Notes: a model not told the origin generated them from the sequence alone. Shown: positions 1 through 11,743, numbered from the stretch's first letter. The stretch: DNA of 64,000 nucleotides from Gracilariopsis chorda (GCA_003194525.1 NBIV01000090.1:186001-250000); one strand, 5' to 3'. A program made the numbers and translations.

Positions 1-48
1 GGAAGTTATAAAAGGGAAGACACGCCTCTATGCGTCCCTCTGGTCCTT

Positions 49-2010
49 TTACTGCGGCGTGGGCACCGCAAGATCGCCCTGTCCGTCCAGGTATTCGACG
101 CTATCCCTTGGGTTTTCAACCATGCTGACCCCAGGCTGTTTCGCCGGTGTGGTCAGGGGAGTCGTATAATTTGAGCTCCCTGGCACTCCAGTGGTCCTCG
201 GAGGGAAGGTCCTACAGAAGTAACCCTCGGCTCGACGCACCTGATAGTTCTCCTCCCTTCGCGCCATAATTCCCTTGCGGATGTCCTCAAGCATATACTT
301 TATGCAGTCACACGGCCGGGCCGTGGAAATACAATTTTAACAGGCCTGATTGGACTTCGTAATGACGTCGTTTCTGGGGGCAATCGGAGAATAACGGGGT
401 GTCACCGGGGTCGATGGGGTGGTCGTTCCTGATGAAAAGGCCGATGGTGCTCCTGACGGAGCTGACGAGAAGCTCACCACAAGGGCATCTGCGGTGTCTG
501 AATGTCCAAAGGCCGAGTCCGAAACCGACGGGGACTCTACCATGTGCGCTCTCACTCCTCTGGTCAGGGGTCTTGCGCAATCCCCAGTATCCACGCCACA
601 TGTTTGACGGGAAGTCGTATAGGTCTTGCCGTATCCTTCGGAATACGTCACCAGTTGACGCAGCGTCAAGTCCGGATGGGCGGTGTGGTGGTTTCGGACA
701 TGAGTCCGTATCGCAGGGAGCAATCCCGCGATAAAATGTCGCTTCAGCCGACCCTCGGAGAACACATTCCCACACCTGCGAGCTCTAGTCCAAAGTTGGT
801 CAGCGTAATCCGTTTCGGACATGCTGGAACTCTGGTGGTATCCAATTACGTCCTGATATGCATCCATTATATGGTCATCAGTCGCATACGTTTCCAACAG
901 GTAGTGAACAACCTCTGGATAGGTCCTTAGGAGCTCCCGATCTCGGGCATCAATGGGGTTGGCCGAACAGAAGATCTTGGCAACCACTTAGTTTTTCGCT
1001 TGTCCACTTAGAAAAACTGGAAGCAATAAAGCCCGCTCCTTCATGGACACCATTCTGGTCACAGGACACTTGGAACGAGCTCAAGAACCTAAGGACTGTA
1101 ATGGGATCCTTCCCAGAAAACTTGTACGGGACGGTCAGTTGCATTCTCTTCGCCCACCTGGCAATCTTCTTGGCGGCCGAACAGGTGTACCGCGTGAACC
1201 GATCTATCAAACGGGATTTGTTCACGCCTAAGACCTTCTGGAAAAGCTCATTAGTGGTGACCAATGGTTTGAGGCGCCGAACACCCGCCTCATCCGTATC
1301 GGTATCGGAGGATTCCGACGAGTCCGAATGGTCATCGCTCGAGTCTGAGTGGTGCCTCTTCCGATGGTTCGTACTCGAATTACGCCTTCGGCTGCGTCTC
1401 TTCGTCCTATGGGTCTCGGTATCTACGAGGTCCTTTTGGGCGAGCTCTTCATCGTCCTCGAGGGACTCGTCGGCGTACTGAACGCCGTGTTGTCCATTGG
1501 TCTTATCTCCTGCACGGCTTCTTTGCCTCTGGAGTCTCTCTTCTCCAGGCGGTATATAACCCAATGGGCCTTTCTGTGCTGTACCCAGGCGAGGGGCTTT
1601 GCTGTACCCAGGCGAGGGGCTACTTCGATAGCTGCTCCCTGAGGTCCGGTGTGTGTTGACCGATGGAAATCCAATGGTAAACTTTGAGAAACAGCCCGAG
1701 GGCTGTGAAATGTGCCTGCCTGGCCGGTGATTTCCCCTTGGATGGTCGTGGCAATAGACTCTACGAGGACATCTGATTGCACAACCTGAGGAACCAGTTG
1801 GTCTGCCAGAGAGGAGAGGCGCTCCCGTAATACTCTATCCAGTTGTTCCCTAAGAAACTGCTCGACTTGGTTTTCGCACCAAGAGCGGAGTTGCAGCCAT
1901 AGAACAGCTGCGACATCATCCACCATACGGGGGGTGGTTACGGTATCAGCTAAGTACTGAGGCTGTTCTGCATCATTCCTTGGGCCTTGCGGAAGGTTGA
2001 GCTGATTCAT
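49..2010 (-). pseudogene. gag of Ty3/Gypsy element E1, frameshifted
   Basis: Structural capsid-type gag protein of the retrotransposon, split over three frames. I chose the ATG at 2010; a longer open frame reaches 2034. The first segment (2010-1577) is joined to the second (about 1564-987) across a 23-bp tandem duplication that causes the frame change. A second frame change lies near 960-990. The middle part has an Arg/Ser/Asp-rich stretch like that in E2 gag, followed by the conserved capsid-like region with KRMQL. Around 300-345 a zinc-knuckle-like cysteine cluster is interrupted by an in-frame TAA, and its expected histidine is replaced by Arg. Decayed and non-functional. Homology to E2 gag is seen directly; function is inferred from the family. 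Confidence 0.8.
1577..1621. repeat. 23-bp tandem duplication inside E1 gag
   Basis: Two direct copies with period 23 (starting at 1577 and 1600), 22 of 23 bases matching. Because 23 is not a multiple of 3, the duplication shifts the gag frame. Removing one copy restores the frame between the two flanking gag segments, so this is the event that broke the gene. Confidence 0.9.
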
Positions 2011-2337
2011 CCTCTCGCGGACGCGAGCGACCAATGCTAATCTCTGGTTATCCTTTCAGGATTGTCCACAGGGTCTATAATACGTCAACTGGAGCAGTTG
2101 CGGGTACTCCCACGGTCACTATTATTGTCCGCTTGGGGGGCCAATGGGGTTACGGTGACTGCGGGAGGTGCGGTTGCACCCGGGGCTCCTAGTTGGCCTT
2201 CGTTCGTTGGGTTGGGTTGTTGGTTATCCATACGGTCGGTGTTGCTTTCGAGCCAGTTGCGTCGACTAATAGTCCGGTGGTAGAAGTTCTATGCGTAGGC
2301 TTCTTTACTTAAGGTCCAAACGGCTGTTCCTGTAGGC

Positions 2338-2355
2338 TTCTAGGTCGGGAGACCA
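2338..2355 (-). promoter_or_regulatory. E1 primer-binding site
   Basis: The 18 bases TTCTAGGTCGGGAGACCA on the plus strand end in CCA and would be complementary to minus-strand retrotransposon RNA, as expected for pairing with the 3' end of a tRNA primer. The same 18-mer occurs next to the E2 5' LTR at 11723-11740. It is separated from the LTR by 2 nt. Confidence 0.8.
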
Positions 2356-2357
2356 GT

Positions 2358-2872
2358 TGTAGTAGAATACTACGTCTTTCGGTCAACTGGGGTAGTAGTC
2401 TACTAGAGGGTAGTAGCGGGAGAGAGCCAACCACTGGGGTGACAATCCACTGGGTCTATTAGTGACGCAGGCACAAACTGGCAGCGAGGCGCAATGGGTG
2501 GGCGCTACCCCAAGTCACTACAGGTCGCGAGAACGGTAGCGATGGCATGGAGGCCTTTGCAGTCCTACTGGCTGCATATGGCGGCAAGAAGACGGTGAGG
2601 GTGCTTGTCTTTACACTTCAGAGATCGGCGGCACTCGAGCCAACCTATATGGCTGGTGAGGCGCTCTGACCTCCGAACCCTATCCTAACAAATTTCATAA
2701 AATTAGCTACATAATAAAACCTATGGCCACAGTGCCATGGCACTCGCGCTGTCCCCTCGTATCTCCTGCATAGGCACCAAGCTTGGCCACGTGAAATATT
2801 CCGGCCAGCAATTTTTTGACCTCTGCTAGCCCATCCCCTGGGTTACTTCACCACTGCACCTGCCCAATGGTC
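2358..2872 (-). repeat. 5' LTR of element E1
   Basis: About 516 bp, starting TGTAGTAGAATA on the plus strand. Its last base is displaced to 12623 by the E2 insertion; pieced together, the LTR ends ..GGTCA, giving TG..CA termini. A solo copy at 34904-35419 aligns over its whole length with scattered substitutions, which fixes both ends. Confidence 0.88.
2868..2872. repeat. Target-site duplication TGGTC (left copy)
   Basis: The 5-bp TGGTC immediately left of the E2 3' LTR is repeated at 12618-12622 immediately right of the E2 5' LTR. A 5-bp duplication is typical of Ty3/Gypsy integrase. It proves that the two 874-bp repeats are the LTRs of one insertion. Confidence 0.9.
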
Positions 2873-3746
2873 TGTAGTGCAATACCCGCAAGCGGGACAA
2901 CACACGAAGACGTTCGGATCTTCCCCTCTGGAGGGTTACGAAGCGAACGGAGCCTCTCCGGATGAGCACGAAGAAGCCGGGTTGTAAAGCCAAGGCTCAC
3001 CCTCACGCCAAGCGGGGAGAGTTGAAACGGTAGGATTAGGATCACCACGAATGGGAAAGCAGCCCTTCCAAGGAGTACGAGTCCACGTAAGTGGGGGAAG
3101 ACGTCACGGGATACCGGCACGAGAGACACGCGTCAGCGGTGACGAGCAACCATAAAAAGGGGTAGAAACCACGAGAGTGGGGTAAGGGAAATACGGGGGA
3201 TGCCCGATTGGGGGCGACGGGGGTGTGGGCCAACGGGACCACGGAAAAGGGTACAAAGGAACCCTATAAAGGGGCGAGACACGACGGTGGTGAATTAAGT
3301 GACAAGTTCCCAAGGCAGTGATACTCCTAGTGACGCAGGGTGGATAGGTCTACCGTTATTAACGCGGCTCTACCTCCGAGGAGCGTAGAAGACTCGCGAA
3401 AGCGGAAAAGACTTAGAGCCAAGAACGTCCTGGTTCGGGAAGTTTACTCAGTGTCAGGGCGAGGTCGCCGAGCCACTATATAGTGTATCCCTACTGTAGC
3501 GTAGATAAATTATAAATATCCACACTGTGGTGCCAACCTCCTCCTGACGATCCGTGTCACACGTGGTCCACTCACGCCTTGGGCGGCACACGGCGCATGC
3601 ACAGGTGTGCACCTGGCGCACAGTGCGGATCCGCTGAGGGCTGAGACACGCGCTAATAGCGGTACTAATCATAAACACGCGAAAGCGACAAAAACACCAA
3701 GTCCACAGGGCATCGCTGAGTCTTCCTCCTTGAGGATTGCACTTCA
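2873..3746 (-). repeat. 3' LTR of element E2
   Basis: 874 bp with TGTAGTGCAAT..CTTCA termini, aligned without net indels to 11744-12617. It contains TATA-like stretches (TATAAAG near 3265 on plus, a palindromic CTATATAG near 3475) that may serve transcription or polyadenylation. The cluster of substitutions near 3640-3670 distinguishes it from the other copy. Confidence 0.93.
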
Positions 3747-3758
3747 TATCCCCCTCCT
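3747..3758 (-). promoter_or_regulatory. E2 polypurine tract
   Basis: On the minus strand the sequence just inside the 3' LTR is AGGAGGGGGATA, directly abutting the LTR start TGAAGTG. This is the position and composition expected of the primer for plus-strand cDNA synthesis. Confidence 0.8.
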
Positions 3759-4219
3759 GAGGTGCGAATACGACATCCACGATGGCAACGGAAGCACCGG
3801 GCAAGGTCTTTAATGTAAGTCCGGCTCGCCGGTTCTCCATCCCACCCTGGATAGCGAGCACGTAGCTGGGAACAGCGAATCTGAGACCAACTCTTACGAG
3901 GTTCTTCCAACAACACACACGCTTTTGCGGCCTTCTTCTCCGATTACTCGGCTTCCTTCATCTACGATGAACAACAACAACAACGGCAACGCCGGCAGCA
4001 TTACACCGTTACAGTACTTCTCCGGAATTCATTCCGTGGCTCTACCGCAGAGCGGTCTCTCGACTCCGTCGCAACAAACAGGCGCAAATGCGAGTGCGGC
4101 TCCCACGGGAGGGTATCTAATGGCAGCGTTGTCGTTGTACGACATGCTGGTCGGGCTGCAGCCTTTGCAACATGCCATGACTCTCCGGCTGGCACCGTAG
4201 TTCCACCCGACTGCGGTGT
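3759..4219. other. E2 internal 3' region, no clear gene
   Basis: Lies between the polypurine tract and the last long minus-strand frame of E2. Short open frames exist on both strands (for example plus 3925-4200, with an Asn run), but none shows a recognisable motif. It may be 3' untranslated RNA or the eroded end of the C-terminal tail. Confidence 0.4.
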
Positions 4220-5699
4220 TCAATGATGCGCTTCTGGCGATGTATACCAATGGAAACGGGATGCTCCCGGGTGACGTTCCGGCAATCGTGACCACTTCGT
4301 GGCATTGTCGCAATCGCGTAGCGATACCCGTGCACAGGGTAATCCGACGGGGTCGGGAATCAACAGCTTCCGCGCACGCGGCGTTGGTCTTACTTGCTCA
4401 TCAACGGCTTCGCCGGGCTCCCTTCGAGTATCCCATCCCCGATGGTATGGGCTCTGACATCGGATTGTATCGCACCCAAGGTGAAATGGGGTACCTCGAC
4501 CGTCTCGCGGGTTTAGAACCACAGAGTTGTGTGTAGATATCCGTCTTGACGAGGGTGCTCCAGACGACGAAGTCGGTTGCACCACGGTGCGTCGTACAGT
4601 ACGCGTCGGCTCGCCTCGGGCGGTGATTGGTGCCTTTGCCGTCCGTACGGTGTCGGGGTCACGTGCCGTTTGCAACGGATGGTCGAGGGTTGTCCGCGCC
4701 GTGTCGCGTTCGGCCTCCTCACGTGAGGGCGGTTGCAACGGCGCTGTCGGTGTGTTGTCTCGCTTCGGCGACGAAGTATTTCCGTCTTTGACGTGCTTTC
4801 CTTCCGGAGCGACCGGTGTGACTTCGGCGACACTGTCGGGATCAACCGAGACACTCGGAGTGAGTTCGCGACTGCACGATGGTCCGAAACCAGAATCCAG
4901 CTTGCTGGTCGTTTTCCTTCCGTCCTGTACGGTGTGCTTGCCCGGCCTGGCCGGTGTGTTCTGCCGTGCAGTAGGCGTTACCACGTCCGGTGTAGTCAGC
5001 TCAGAGGATCCCGCGAGGGCCTGCTCTGCATTATCCAGTAGCGGTTGTTGACGAACTGTGACCCACGGAATGCGGATCAACGCTCGACGGCACAGCCGGT
5101 TCAGTATCGCGAAGGCGATTAGTTTCCTGTGACGATTTCACTTTGGCGAGAGACTCCCCACCGCGTGGTGCATTTCGACGACTAGAATCCCGGTGGGTAG
5201 TGCGATCTGGCGCAGATGCGGTAGAACTTCCTCGAGAGGGTTCAGCGGTAGCTGTAGCGCTCAAATGCGAAGATGGCACGTCAGTAGACGGAATTCTCGG
5301 TCCACTATTATCCTTTTCGATGTTTCCGGAGGTCCATGCACCACGGTTGTCATGATGCGACGAAGCGGTTTCAGTCTCTCGACGAGAGTTAGGGTTCTCC
5401 TCCCCCTCCTTAGATGGAGCGGAATGGGGAGTGGTAGAAGCGCCCAAACTGCGGGGATAGACACCGTGCAGTGGCGTTAGAGAAAAAAGGCCATTCGGGC
5501 CTGCGTCTGATAAGGACGGTATATCTGAGAGTTCCCTTGAAGGGTGTGGCAACACCGAAGGCCTGTTAACCACAGATGTGGGTTGTTCCACTGGGGTGTG
5601 TTGGTTTCCATCTTGGTAAGCAACCTCTACGGAGGGTGGCGGTGCCATAACAACGCGATCGCGGGAAATCCGCTCATGAGCGTCGTTCATTTCCACCAC
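4220..5699 (-). pseudogene. Low-complexity tail downstream of E2 integrase
   Basis: About 490 codons follow the integrase C-terminal domain, in the same frame down to 5031 and then in another frame (5080-4220) after a frameshift near 5040-5080. The sequence is rich in Ser, Thr, Pro, Arg and Glu, with no predicted fold visible by eye. No chromodomain, envelope signal or membrane segment is seen. It could be a disordered extension of pol or a separate accessory ORF of this lineage. Both long frames are free of stops over more than 200 codons, which favours past coding function. Confidence 0.55.
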
Positions 5700-6737
5700 T
5701 AAGGTGTCTTTATCCACTGATATGACCTTGTAGGGACCGTCCGCGACGGGTGAGAGCTTATGCCGTTTCTCCTTATCAGAGTTCCAGTGCTCCTTACGGA
5801 CGATGACGTAGTCACCCTCCTTAATTGGCGGTGCTGTACCTCGTACACGGGAGTCAAAGTCACGCTTGTACGCGGCCTATGCTCGTGCCATGGAGCTCCG
5901 GGCGACCGGGATTAACTTCATAAGCCACGCTTTCCATCGTTGGCGATAATCTTTCACGGAAGGGAAGTTTGCCAGCGTAGGCTGGGGTTCCAACGCTACG
6001 GCGGGCGGATGACGCGAAAGTACCAATTCAAATGGAGTCAAACCCGTTGTACGGTGTACCTGTGTGTTATACGCAAACGTCAAGGCGTCAGTGTACAGGT
6101 CCCATGTTTTGGGGTGATCAGCAACGTAAGAACGGAGAGAGGCTAACAGCGTTCGGTTAAACCGCTCGACTTGCCCATTACACTGGGGGTGGTAGGTCGT
6201 TGTGAACAGATTCTTGATATCGAGAATCCGACACACGTCCTTTAAGAATCGCGATGCGAATTGCTTTCCGTTATCGGATAGAATGTTAACCGGTGGTCCG
6301 TAGACAAATACCCAATGGGTGAAGAAGGCTTGCGCCACCGCGAAAGCGGATATCTTCCGTAAAAGTACGGTGCGAACCAACTTGGAGAAACGATCCGTGA
6401 TAACGAGTAAAAACTTATGTCCACGCTTTGTGGTGAACAGCGGTCCCAAGAGGTCAATTGCGACAAACTCGAGAGGGGCCCGTGCTGGGAATAACTTCAA
6501 CTTCGTTGAGTGCTTCCGGAGTTTGACCTGGTTTTTAACACACTCCGTGCATGACCGCACAGTCGCGTAGCAGTCCACAACCATGGCTGGCCAATAGTAA
6601 CTCCGTCGCAACGTGAGGTAAAGTTTCCGTCCACCGGCGGGTCCACCAAGTTTCGCATAGTGCGACAAGTGCAACACTCTAGATTGTAGAGTATGCGGTA
6701 CCACTACCTGTGTCGTTGTTTGAACCGTCCTGATGAG
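5700..6737 (-). pseudogene. Integrase of Ty3/Gypsy element E2
   Basis: DDE integrase that inserts retroelement cDNA. From N to C terminus: an HHCC zinc-binding segment (HLSH, later CTEC), then the catalytic core with D in AIDLLGP, D in LSDNGKQF and E in NGQVERFNRTL, then a C-terminal domain with DGPYKV, the GPY/F-type motif. The frame is continuous from 6737 but carries an in-frame TAG at 5877-5879, between the core and the GPY region. A second TAG at 6738-6740 separates it from the RNase H linker. All three catalytic residues are present, so only the stops disable it. Confidence 0.9.
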
Positions 6738-8699
6738 CTATCTAACATCATTCTCTTCGAAAGGGAGTTGCGCACCGCCATTAAGTTGGGCGCGAATCTG
6801 AGTACAGAAGGGATCACCTTGTTGTTCTCTGACCATCTCCTCCGGGGGTATTGGCACGAAATTACCCGGTGGGGGTTTCTGAGCATCGTCCGAGACGAGT
6901 AGTGCGTCCAGTTTATCATCCGATTCCGGTTCTTCATCCGAGTTATCGGGTTCACGGTCCGGGGCCTCCGGTTCTCGACCGTCGACGATGAAGCAAGGAA
7001 TGTCCTCGTCCCTAGCGGGTAGAGTTTCACCATCCGTGGGTAAACGCGACAGCGCACGTCCGCCTGAGCGTTCTTTGTGCCCTTCTTGTAGATCACCTCG
7101 AAGTCGAATTCCGCAAGGCGGAGCCTCCAACGCATTAACCGGCCTGACGGTTCAGAGACTGTCATGAGCCATCGTAATGACGAGTGATCCATGTAAACGG
7201 TGAAGTTCACACCCATAAGATAGGGGCGGAGAGTGGAGATTGCCCACACAACTGCAAGACACTCTTTCTCCGAGACGGAGTAATTCCGCTCGTGAACATT
7301 CAATGAGCGTGACCAGTACCCAATAGGGGTTCGTTCTCCTTCGGGAGTTGTCTGAAAGAGAGCGCAACCTACTTGGTAGTCACTAGCATCCTTGTCTACG
7401 GTAAACGGTAGTCCGGGTTTCGGTAACGATAAGATCGGTGCTGATGTTACAGCCTGCTTGAGGGAGTTAAACGCTTCCGTGTCGACGGACGTAAAGGGTT
7501 CCAATTTCGGTGGTTGGCCTTTCCGCAAGAGCGCGTTCAAGGGTGCTGAGATATTCGCACAATTCGGGATAAACCGTCGATAGACGTTGACTAATCCCAT
7601 AAAGGAGCGTAGTTCCGTTTGAGTGGCGGGTTCCTTCGCTTGACGGAGCGACTTAACTCGAGTTTCCTCGATCATCACACGCCCAGGGCGGATTATGTGG
7701 CCCAGATACTTCACTGTATCTGTAAAGAACTCACATTTCCTCAACTTGAGAGTAACTCCAGCCTCACGTAGCGTGGTCATGATATCTCTCACGTGTGTGA
7801 GGTGGTCATCCAGATTATCTGAGAATACTATGATATCGTCCAGGTGAACGAGGCATGTACGCCATTTGAAGCGAGCCAGTAGTATGTCGATAGCACGCTG
7901 GAAAGTAGCGGGAGCATTGGTCAAACCAAAAGGCATCTGTTTGAAACGGTAGAGTCCGGAGTGACAGACAAAAGCAGTCTTGTCGCGGTCCTGTTCCCTG
8001 ACGGGCACCTGCCAGTATCCCCAATTGGCGTCTAGAGCCATGAAAACGGTAGCATTTCCGAGTGAATCGATGTACTCATCCATTCGTGGGATCGGGTACA
8101 CATCCTTGATGGTTACGGCGTTCAGTCGATGGTAGTCGATGCAAAAGCGCCAGGATCCATCCGGTCTCGGAGCCAGTACCACTGGGGATGCCCATGGCGA
8201 CTGAGCCGGTTCTATTACTCCAGCTCGGAGCATCTTTTCCACTTGGAATTCTTCCTCTTCTCGAGCTTTAGGGCCTGCCCTATAGGGGTGCTGAGCGATC
8301 GGCCTGGTATCAGGTAGCAAGTCAATCCGGTGCTCCGTTGTAGTAATCTCCCCTAGGGAGCCATCCCACATCGTGGTGAAATTCCATAGCATCTCACGGA
8401 GACGTTCACGGTGCGATTCCGGCACATGACCGAGGTCAAGTTCCTCGAGTTCTTTCACGGGATCAATCCGGTCGTAACTCGTTGGAACCGGCTTAGCATC
8501 CGAGCATTTCGGCATTTGGACGGCAGTGTCCTCCCCCTCCTTAGAGTGAACGAGACCGAGGACATCGGCGGCGGTCATTCTCGTGGGAACCATCGCGGTG
8601 GGGTGGGGCATTACCGAACCAATGACTTGGTTTTTCACCAGTGACTGGGGCGTAGAGCCTAGATTGGCGACCAGCACGTTGAACGGTTTATCGGGCTCA
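6738..8699 (-). pseudogene. Reverse transcriptase and RNase H of E2
   Basis: RNA-dependent DNA polymerase fused to RNase H. Landmarks in order: LNAVTIKDVYPIPRMDE, ALDANWGYWQVP, the polymerase box HLDDIIVFSDN (the YxDD equivalent), then RNase H with TVDKDASDYQVG, SVSEKECLAV and MDHSSLRWL. The frame starts near 8700 after a one-base insertion in an A-run separating it from protease. A 2-nt insertion near 7055-7059 breaks the ADALSR end of RNase H, and the linker continues in another frame to a TAG at 6738-6740. The acidic linker (about 7059-6740) has no motif. Polymerase residues look intact. Confidence 0.93.
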
Positions 8700-9581
8700 A
8701 TTTTGAGCTACTCCATTCGCCACGGCGAGTTGATACCTATCATATAAGGATGAAAGGGGTTGAATTACTCGTAAAACGTGTTGACGGGAAGTGACTCGTA
8801 CCCAAACTTGGGATTCCGGTGGAAGTTGGACAGACGCGGCAACGCGGAGCTTTGTAGAGTCCCGGGAAGCCGGTGGGGGTGCCTGCGCAGCAGGTAATGG
8901 AACGTGCTTCTTCGAGACACGTCGTAGAGGACGACGTACGATCGGAACGGAGGAGCCGTCTTCAATTTCCACACGTCTTAGACGGGGCCTGATGGCATCG
9001 ACGAATCTGTCACAGAAGTCGCATCCCAAGATCAAAGGGGCGGCAAGTTTCCGACAAACAATAAAGTCAAGTTTCACAAGAAAGGAGCCAAGGCGCACGA
9101 CCAGGTCGATTGTCCCAACCGTTAATAACGGGTTATCATTCGCATCCGCGACATCCGGTATGACGCCATGGCGGATCTGAAACTGCAATGACGGTGGCAG
9201 GATTGACTCAACGATGAAGTTCGGGCCTGCAACTGTGTCCAAAACAGTGAGAACTCGCATCATAAACTGGGTGGAAAGGCCAAGGTCAGCATATACCTTG
9301 TAGTTTCTCTTGGCCATTACCAAAACTCTGTCCGGGAACCAGTTGTTTCGAACACGTTTCCACGGTCGACGCAGAACACCAAAGTTTTCAGAGTTCACGT
9401 CTGAGACGGCCTGTTTCCTAGTAAGGATTTTGACCGGGGAGCGAGGCAGTGACGCCTCGGGCGCCTTCAACCTCAACTCTGAGGGCGCCTCTCCCGTAGG
9501 GGAGACTCCCGAAATCAGTTTTTCTGAGCCTGTTCCGCCTGAGACGGGGTCCCAGAATCCGGAACCACTAGCAGTGGAGCG
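8697..9581 (-). pseudogene. Retropepsin protease of E2, catalytic triad altered
   Basis: Aspartic protease that would cut the gag-pol polyprotein. The active-site loop reads LDTVAGPNFI where the family has D-T-G: the Gly codon is Val (codon at 9231-9233). The flap-side motif LILGCDF is present. The frame opens at 9581, in the +1 frame relative to gag, and the two overlap by a few codons before gag ends at 9568. A frameshift signal or an indel could explain that. The frame ends at a TGA near 8697, where one extra A breaks continuity with reverse transcriptase. Confidence 0.87.
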
Positions 9582-11628
9582 CTAGCGGGGCTGCCTTGTC
9601 GAACAAGACGGGGTTAGTGACCTGCTCAGCAGGGGAAAGCAACGCGTGTCGTGGGTTCGTATCCGGGATATTCCGGGGGAAGTCCGTCTTCGCTCGTAAG
9701 TACGATGCAATCGGAACGGTCTGCTTCTCCGCTAGAGTAAGGGCTTCATAGTTACTGATCACTCGGGTTACTTCTCTCAAAGTGAGGATGCAGTCCGGTG
9801 AAATGTGACCGTGTTCGTAACATATGTGGCATATGACACCAGAGCGTGGGGGCGGCTGACCGGAACGAGCATCCGTGTGTCTCACCGCTGGGCTGGTATC
9901 CTTCCATCCGGGACGACTCTGCCGGAGGGCACCATTGGCATAGGGAATGCGAGGTCCGTGAACACGGGGTCCGTCAACATACAGCAGGGAATTCTCCTGA
10001 GCTGTGTCGTAGGACGCATCCGACGTGGACGGCAGTTCCGTGGTCGGAATAGGCTGGCCACCGGCCTGAGCGAGGTACACGTTATCGTAGTCCCTTGAAT
10101 GGCGTCCACTCGGTGCTAGCGATAAAGATGGTGAACTGGCTTCCATCATCAACGCCTTGGCGTAACGAGACTTCGATGCAGGGATACAAGCTCGAAGTAC
10201 ATCACCTTCCGCTTGCGCGTGTTGAATCAACTCCAGGTAGGTGGTGTTACGACGATCCTCCCGATATCGGGCCACCAGCGTACGGATTGCCGGATCCAAT
10301 CCATCGACGTACATGGTGCAGCGCTCTCCAGAGGGGTAAACATTGCCACACCTGTGGAAAGCCTTATTAAGGCGTACCGAGAATTCGGTTTCCGTCTCTC
10401 AAGATTTCTGGCGGGTATCGCGTAAAGCGAGAATAGCCGCTTGAATAGCGTTGTTCGTCGCGTAGGATCGCAAGAGGTACTGAACCGCTTCCGGCCAGTA
10501 CGTTACACCTCCTTCGGAGGCTCGGGAAGAACCTCTTACAGAGTTGTATTGATCCTCGGCGAGGCCACGTAGAAAATACGGTAGGGCAATAAACGCCTGT
10601 CCTTCGTTCATACCAAGCATGTCCGCTTCGGAAACGAACCTTCCGAGGAAGTCTGACACCAATATGGGATGTTCTCCAGAAAAGGACTGGTTACGAAGGG
10701 AAAGCTGCATACGCTTTATGCAGTCCTTCACCTTACGTGTACCACGGGGTGTACGATCCAATGAGGAGTCCTCAAGCCGATAATACCGGTACGATACCAA
10801 CCTCTTGTAGAGGGGATTAGTACATTTGAGTTCCCTCAATCCTAAGTGTTTCCTCCCCTTCCTCCGGGGGCGAATCACACCTTGGGTGGAAGAAGACCGT
10901 TTAGAATGGGACGGGCGTCGGCGACGATCATCGTCCGACGAAGAATCCGACGACACCGAACCATCAGAATGGTGAGAATCCTGTGAAGACAGGGAGGAAT
11001 CCGACGAGTCGGGATCGTGCTTGGGCTGCTTCTTACGAGTGCGGCGGGTAGAATCTTTCTTCTCGCGCTTCGCTTTCTGCGAGACAGCAGCGGCCTCACC
11101 CGGGACGTCGTCATCCATCAAGATAGTTTGCTCCAACGTCCTCAGACGGGCACTCACATGATGAAATCGGGTTTCCACATTCTCAACATAGTTGGCAGGA
11201 CCACCAAAACATTCCAGCACAGTGTTGACATCCGCCCTTAAAAGGCGAATGTCCTCAGCCAAATCCTTCAGAAAAGAGGTATCAAACCTGGCACGCAGGA
11301 CTTCAAACTCCTCCACGAGGGTATTATGTGCTTCACGCACCTCATCAAGCTGCGCTTGGACACTAGGGGGGGCGTCGGTATCGGGTTCTCCCCTCCGGGG
11401 TGCAGCTACATCGGCAGAAGCCGGGTCGACACAAGATTTGGGAGCGTCCTTCAACGCCTTAGGCGGGGGTTTCTGGGCTCTCGACGAGTCTTGGCCCTTC
11501 GACTTGCCTTTCAGAGTGGCACGTCGAGGGAGGCCAGCGGGGACCTTCGAGATCTCTGCTGGTTCCATGTCACTGACGGAACGACTCCGCGTGACAGCGG
11601 GTTCGGCGGGGGATGGTCGCCGAGACAT
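9568..11628 (-). pseudogene. gag of Ty3/Gypsy element E2, frameshifted
   Basis: Gag polyprotein forming the virus-like particle. I start at the ATG at 11628 (MSRRPSP); upstream in-frame sequence to 11667 lacks another ATG. The N-terminal third is Ser/Pro-rich, followed by a heptad-like helix, then an Asp/Ser/Arg cluster like an RS domain, then the capsid-like region. A frameshift near 10400 interrupts it, and the downstream frame contains a canonical CCHC zinc knuckle, CHICYEHGHISPDC. The same region in E1 aligns across the break, which shows where the frame should continue. Confidence 0.88.
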
Positions 11629-11722
11629 GTGTAGACCAAAAACTCCCACGAAGTGGTAAGAAACCAAAAGTTTGGACAGTGAATCTCCGAAGAGAGGTAA
11701 TACAAAACCTATCCGTTTCCGA

Positions 11723-11740
11723 TTCTAGGTCGGGAGACCA
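11723..11740 (-). promoter_or_regulatory. E2 primer-binding site
   Basis: TTCTAGGTCGGGAGACCA on the plus strand, identical to the E1 site and 3 nt from the 5' LTR. The terminal ACCA fits a tRNA 3' end. The matching tRNA gene is not in this window. Confidence 0.82.
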
Positions 11741-11743
11741 CTT

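Larger units (their letters stand above)
1..2872 (-). mobile_element. Ty3/Gypsy LTR retrotransposon E1, partial (5' LTR and gag end)
   Basis: Minus-strand LTR retrotransposon running off the left edge of the window. Visible parts, in element order, are the 5' LTR (2872 down to 2358), a primer-binding site (2355-2338) and a broken gag gene (2010 downwards). Its gag protein is clearly related to that of element E2 next door: both share the motif RCGNV followed by a PAIRT-containing segment. Its LTR recurs as a solo copy at 34904-35419. E2 inserted in the last base pairs of this LTR, so E1 is the older element. Pol and the 3' LTR, if present, lie outside the window. Confidence 0.85.

Noticed and set aside
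5031-5717. Envelope-like protein after integrase
   Set aside because: No signal peptide, no membrane anchor and no cysteine pattern; only a low-complexity hydrophilic tail.
5877-6740. Reassigned TAG codon, because several TAGs interrupt otherwise open frames
   Set aside because: Other broken genes are interrupted by TGA and TAA as well, and intact genes here show ordinary stops, so decay explains it.
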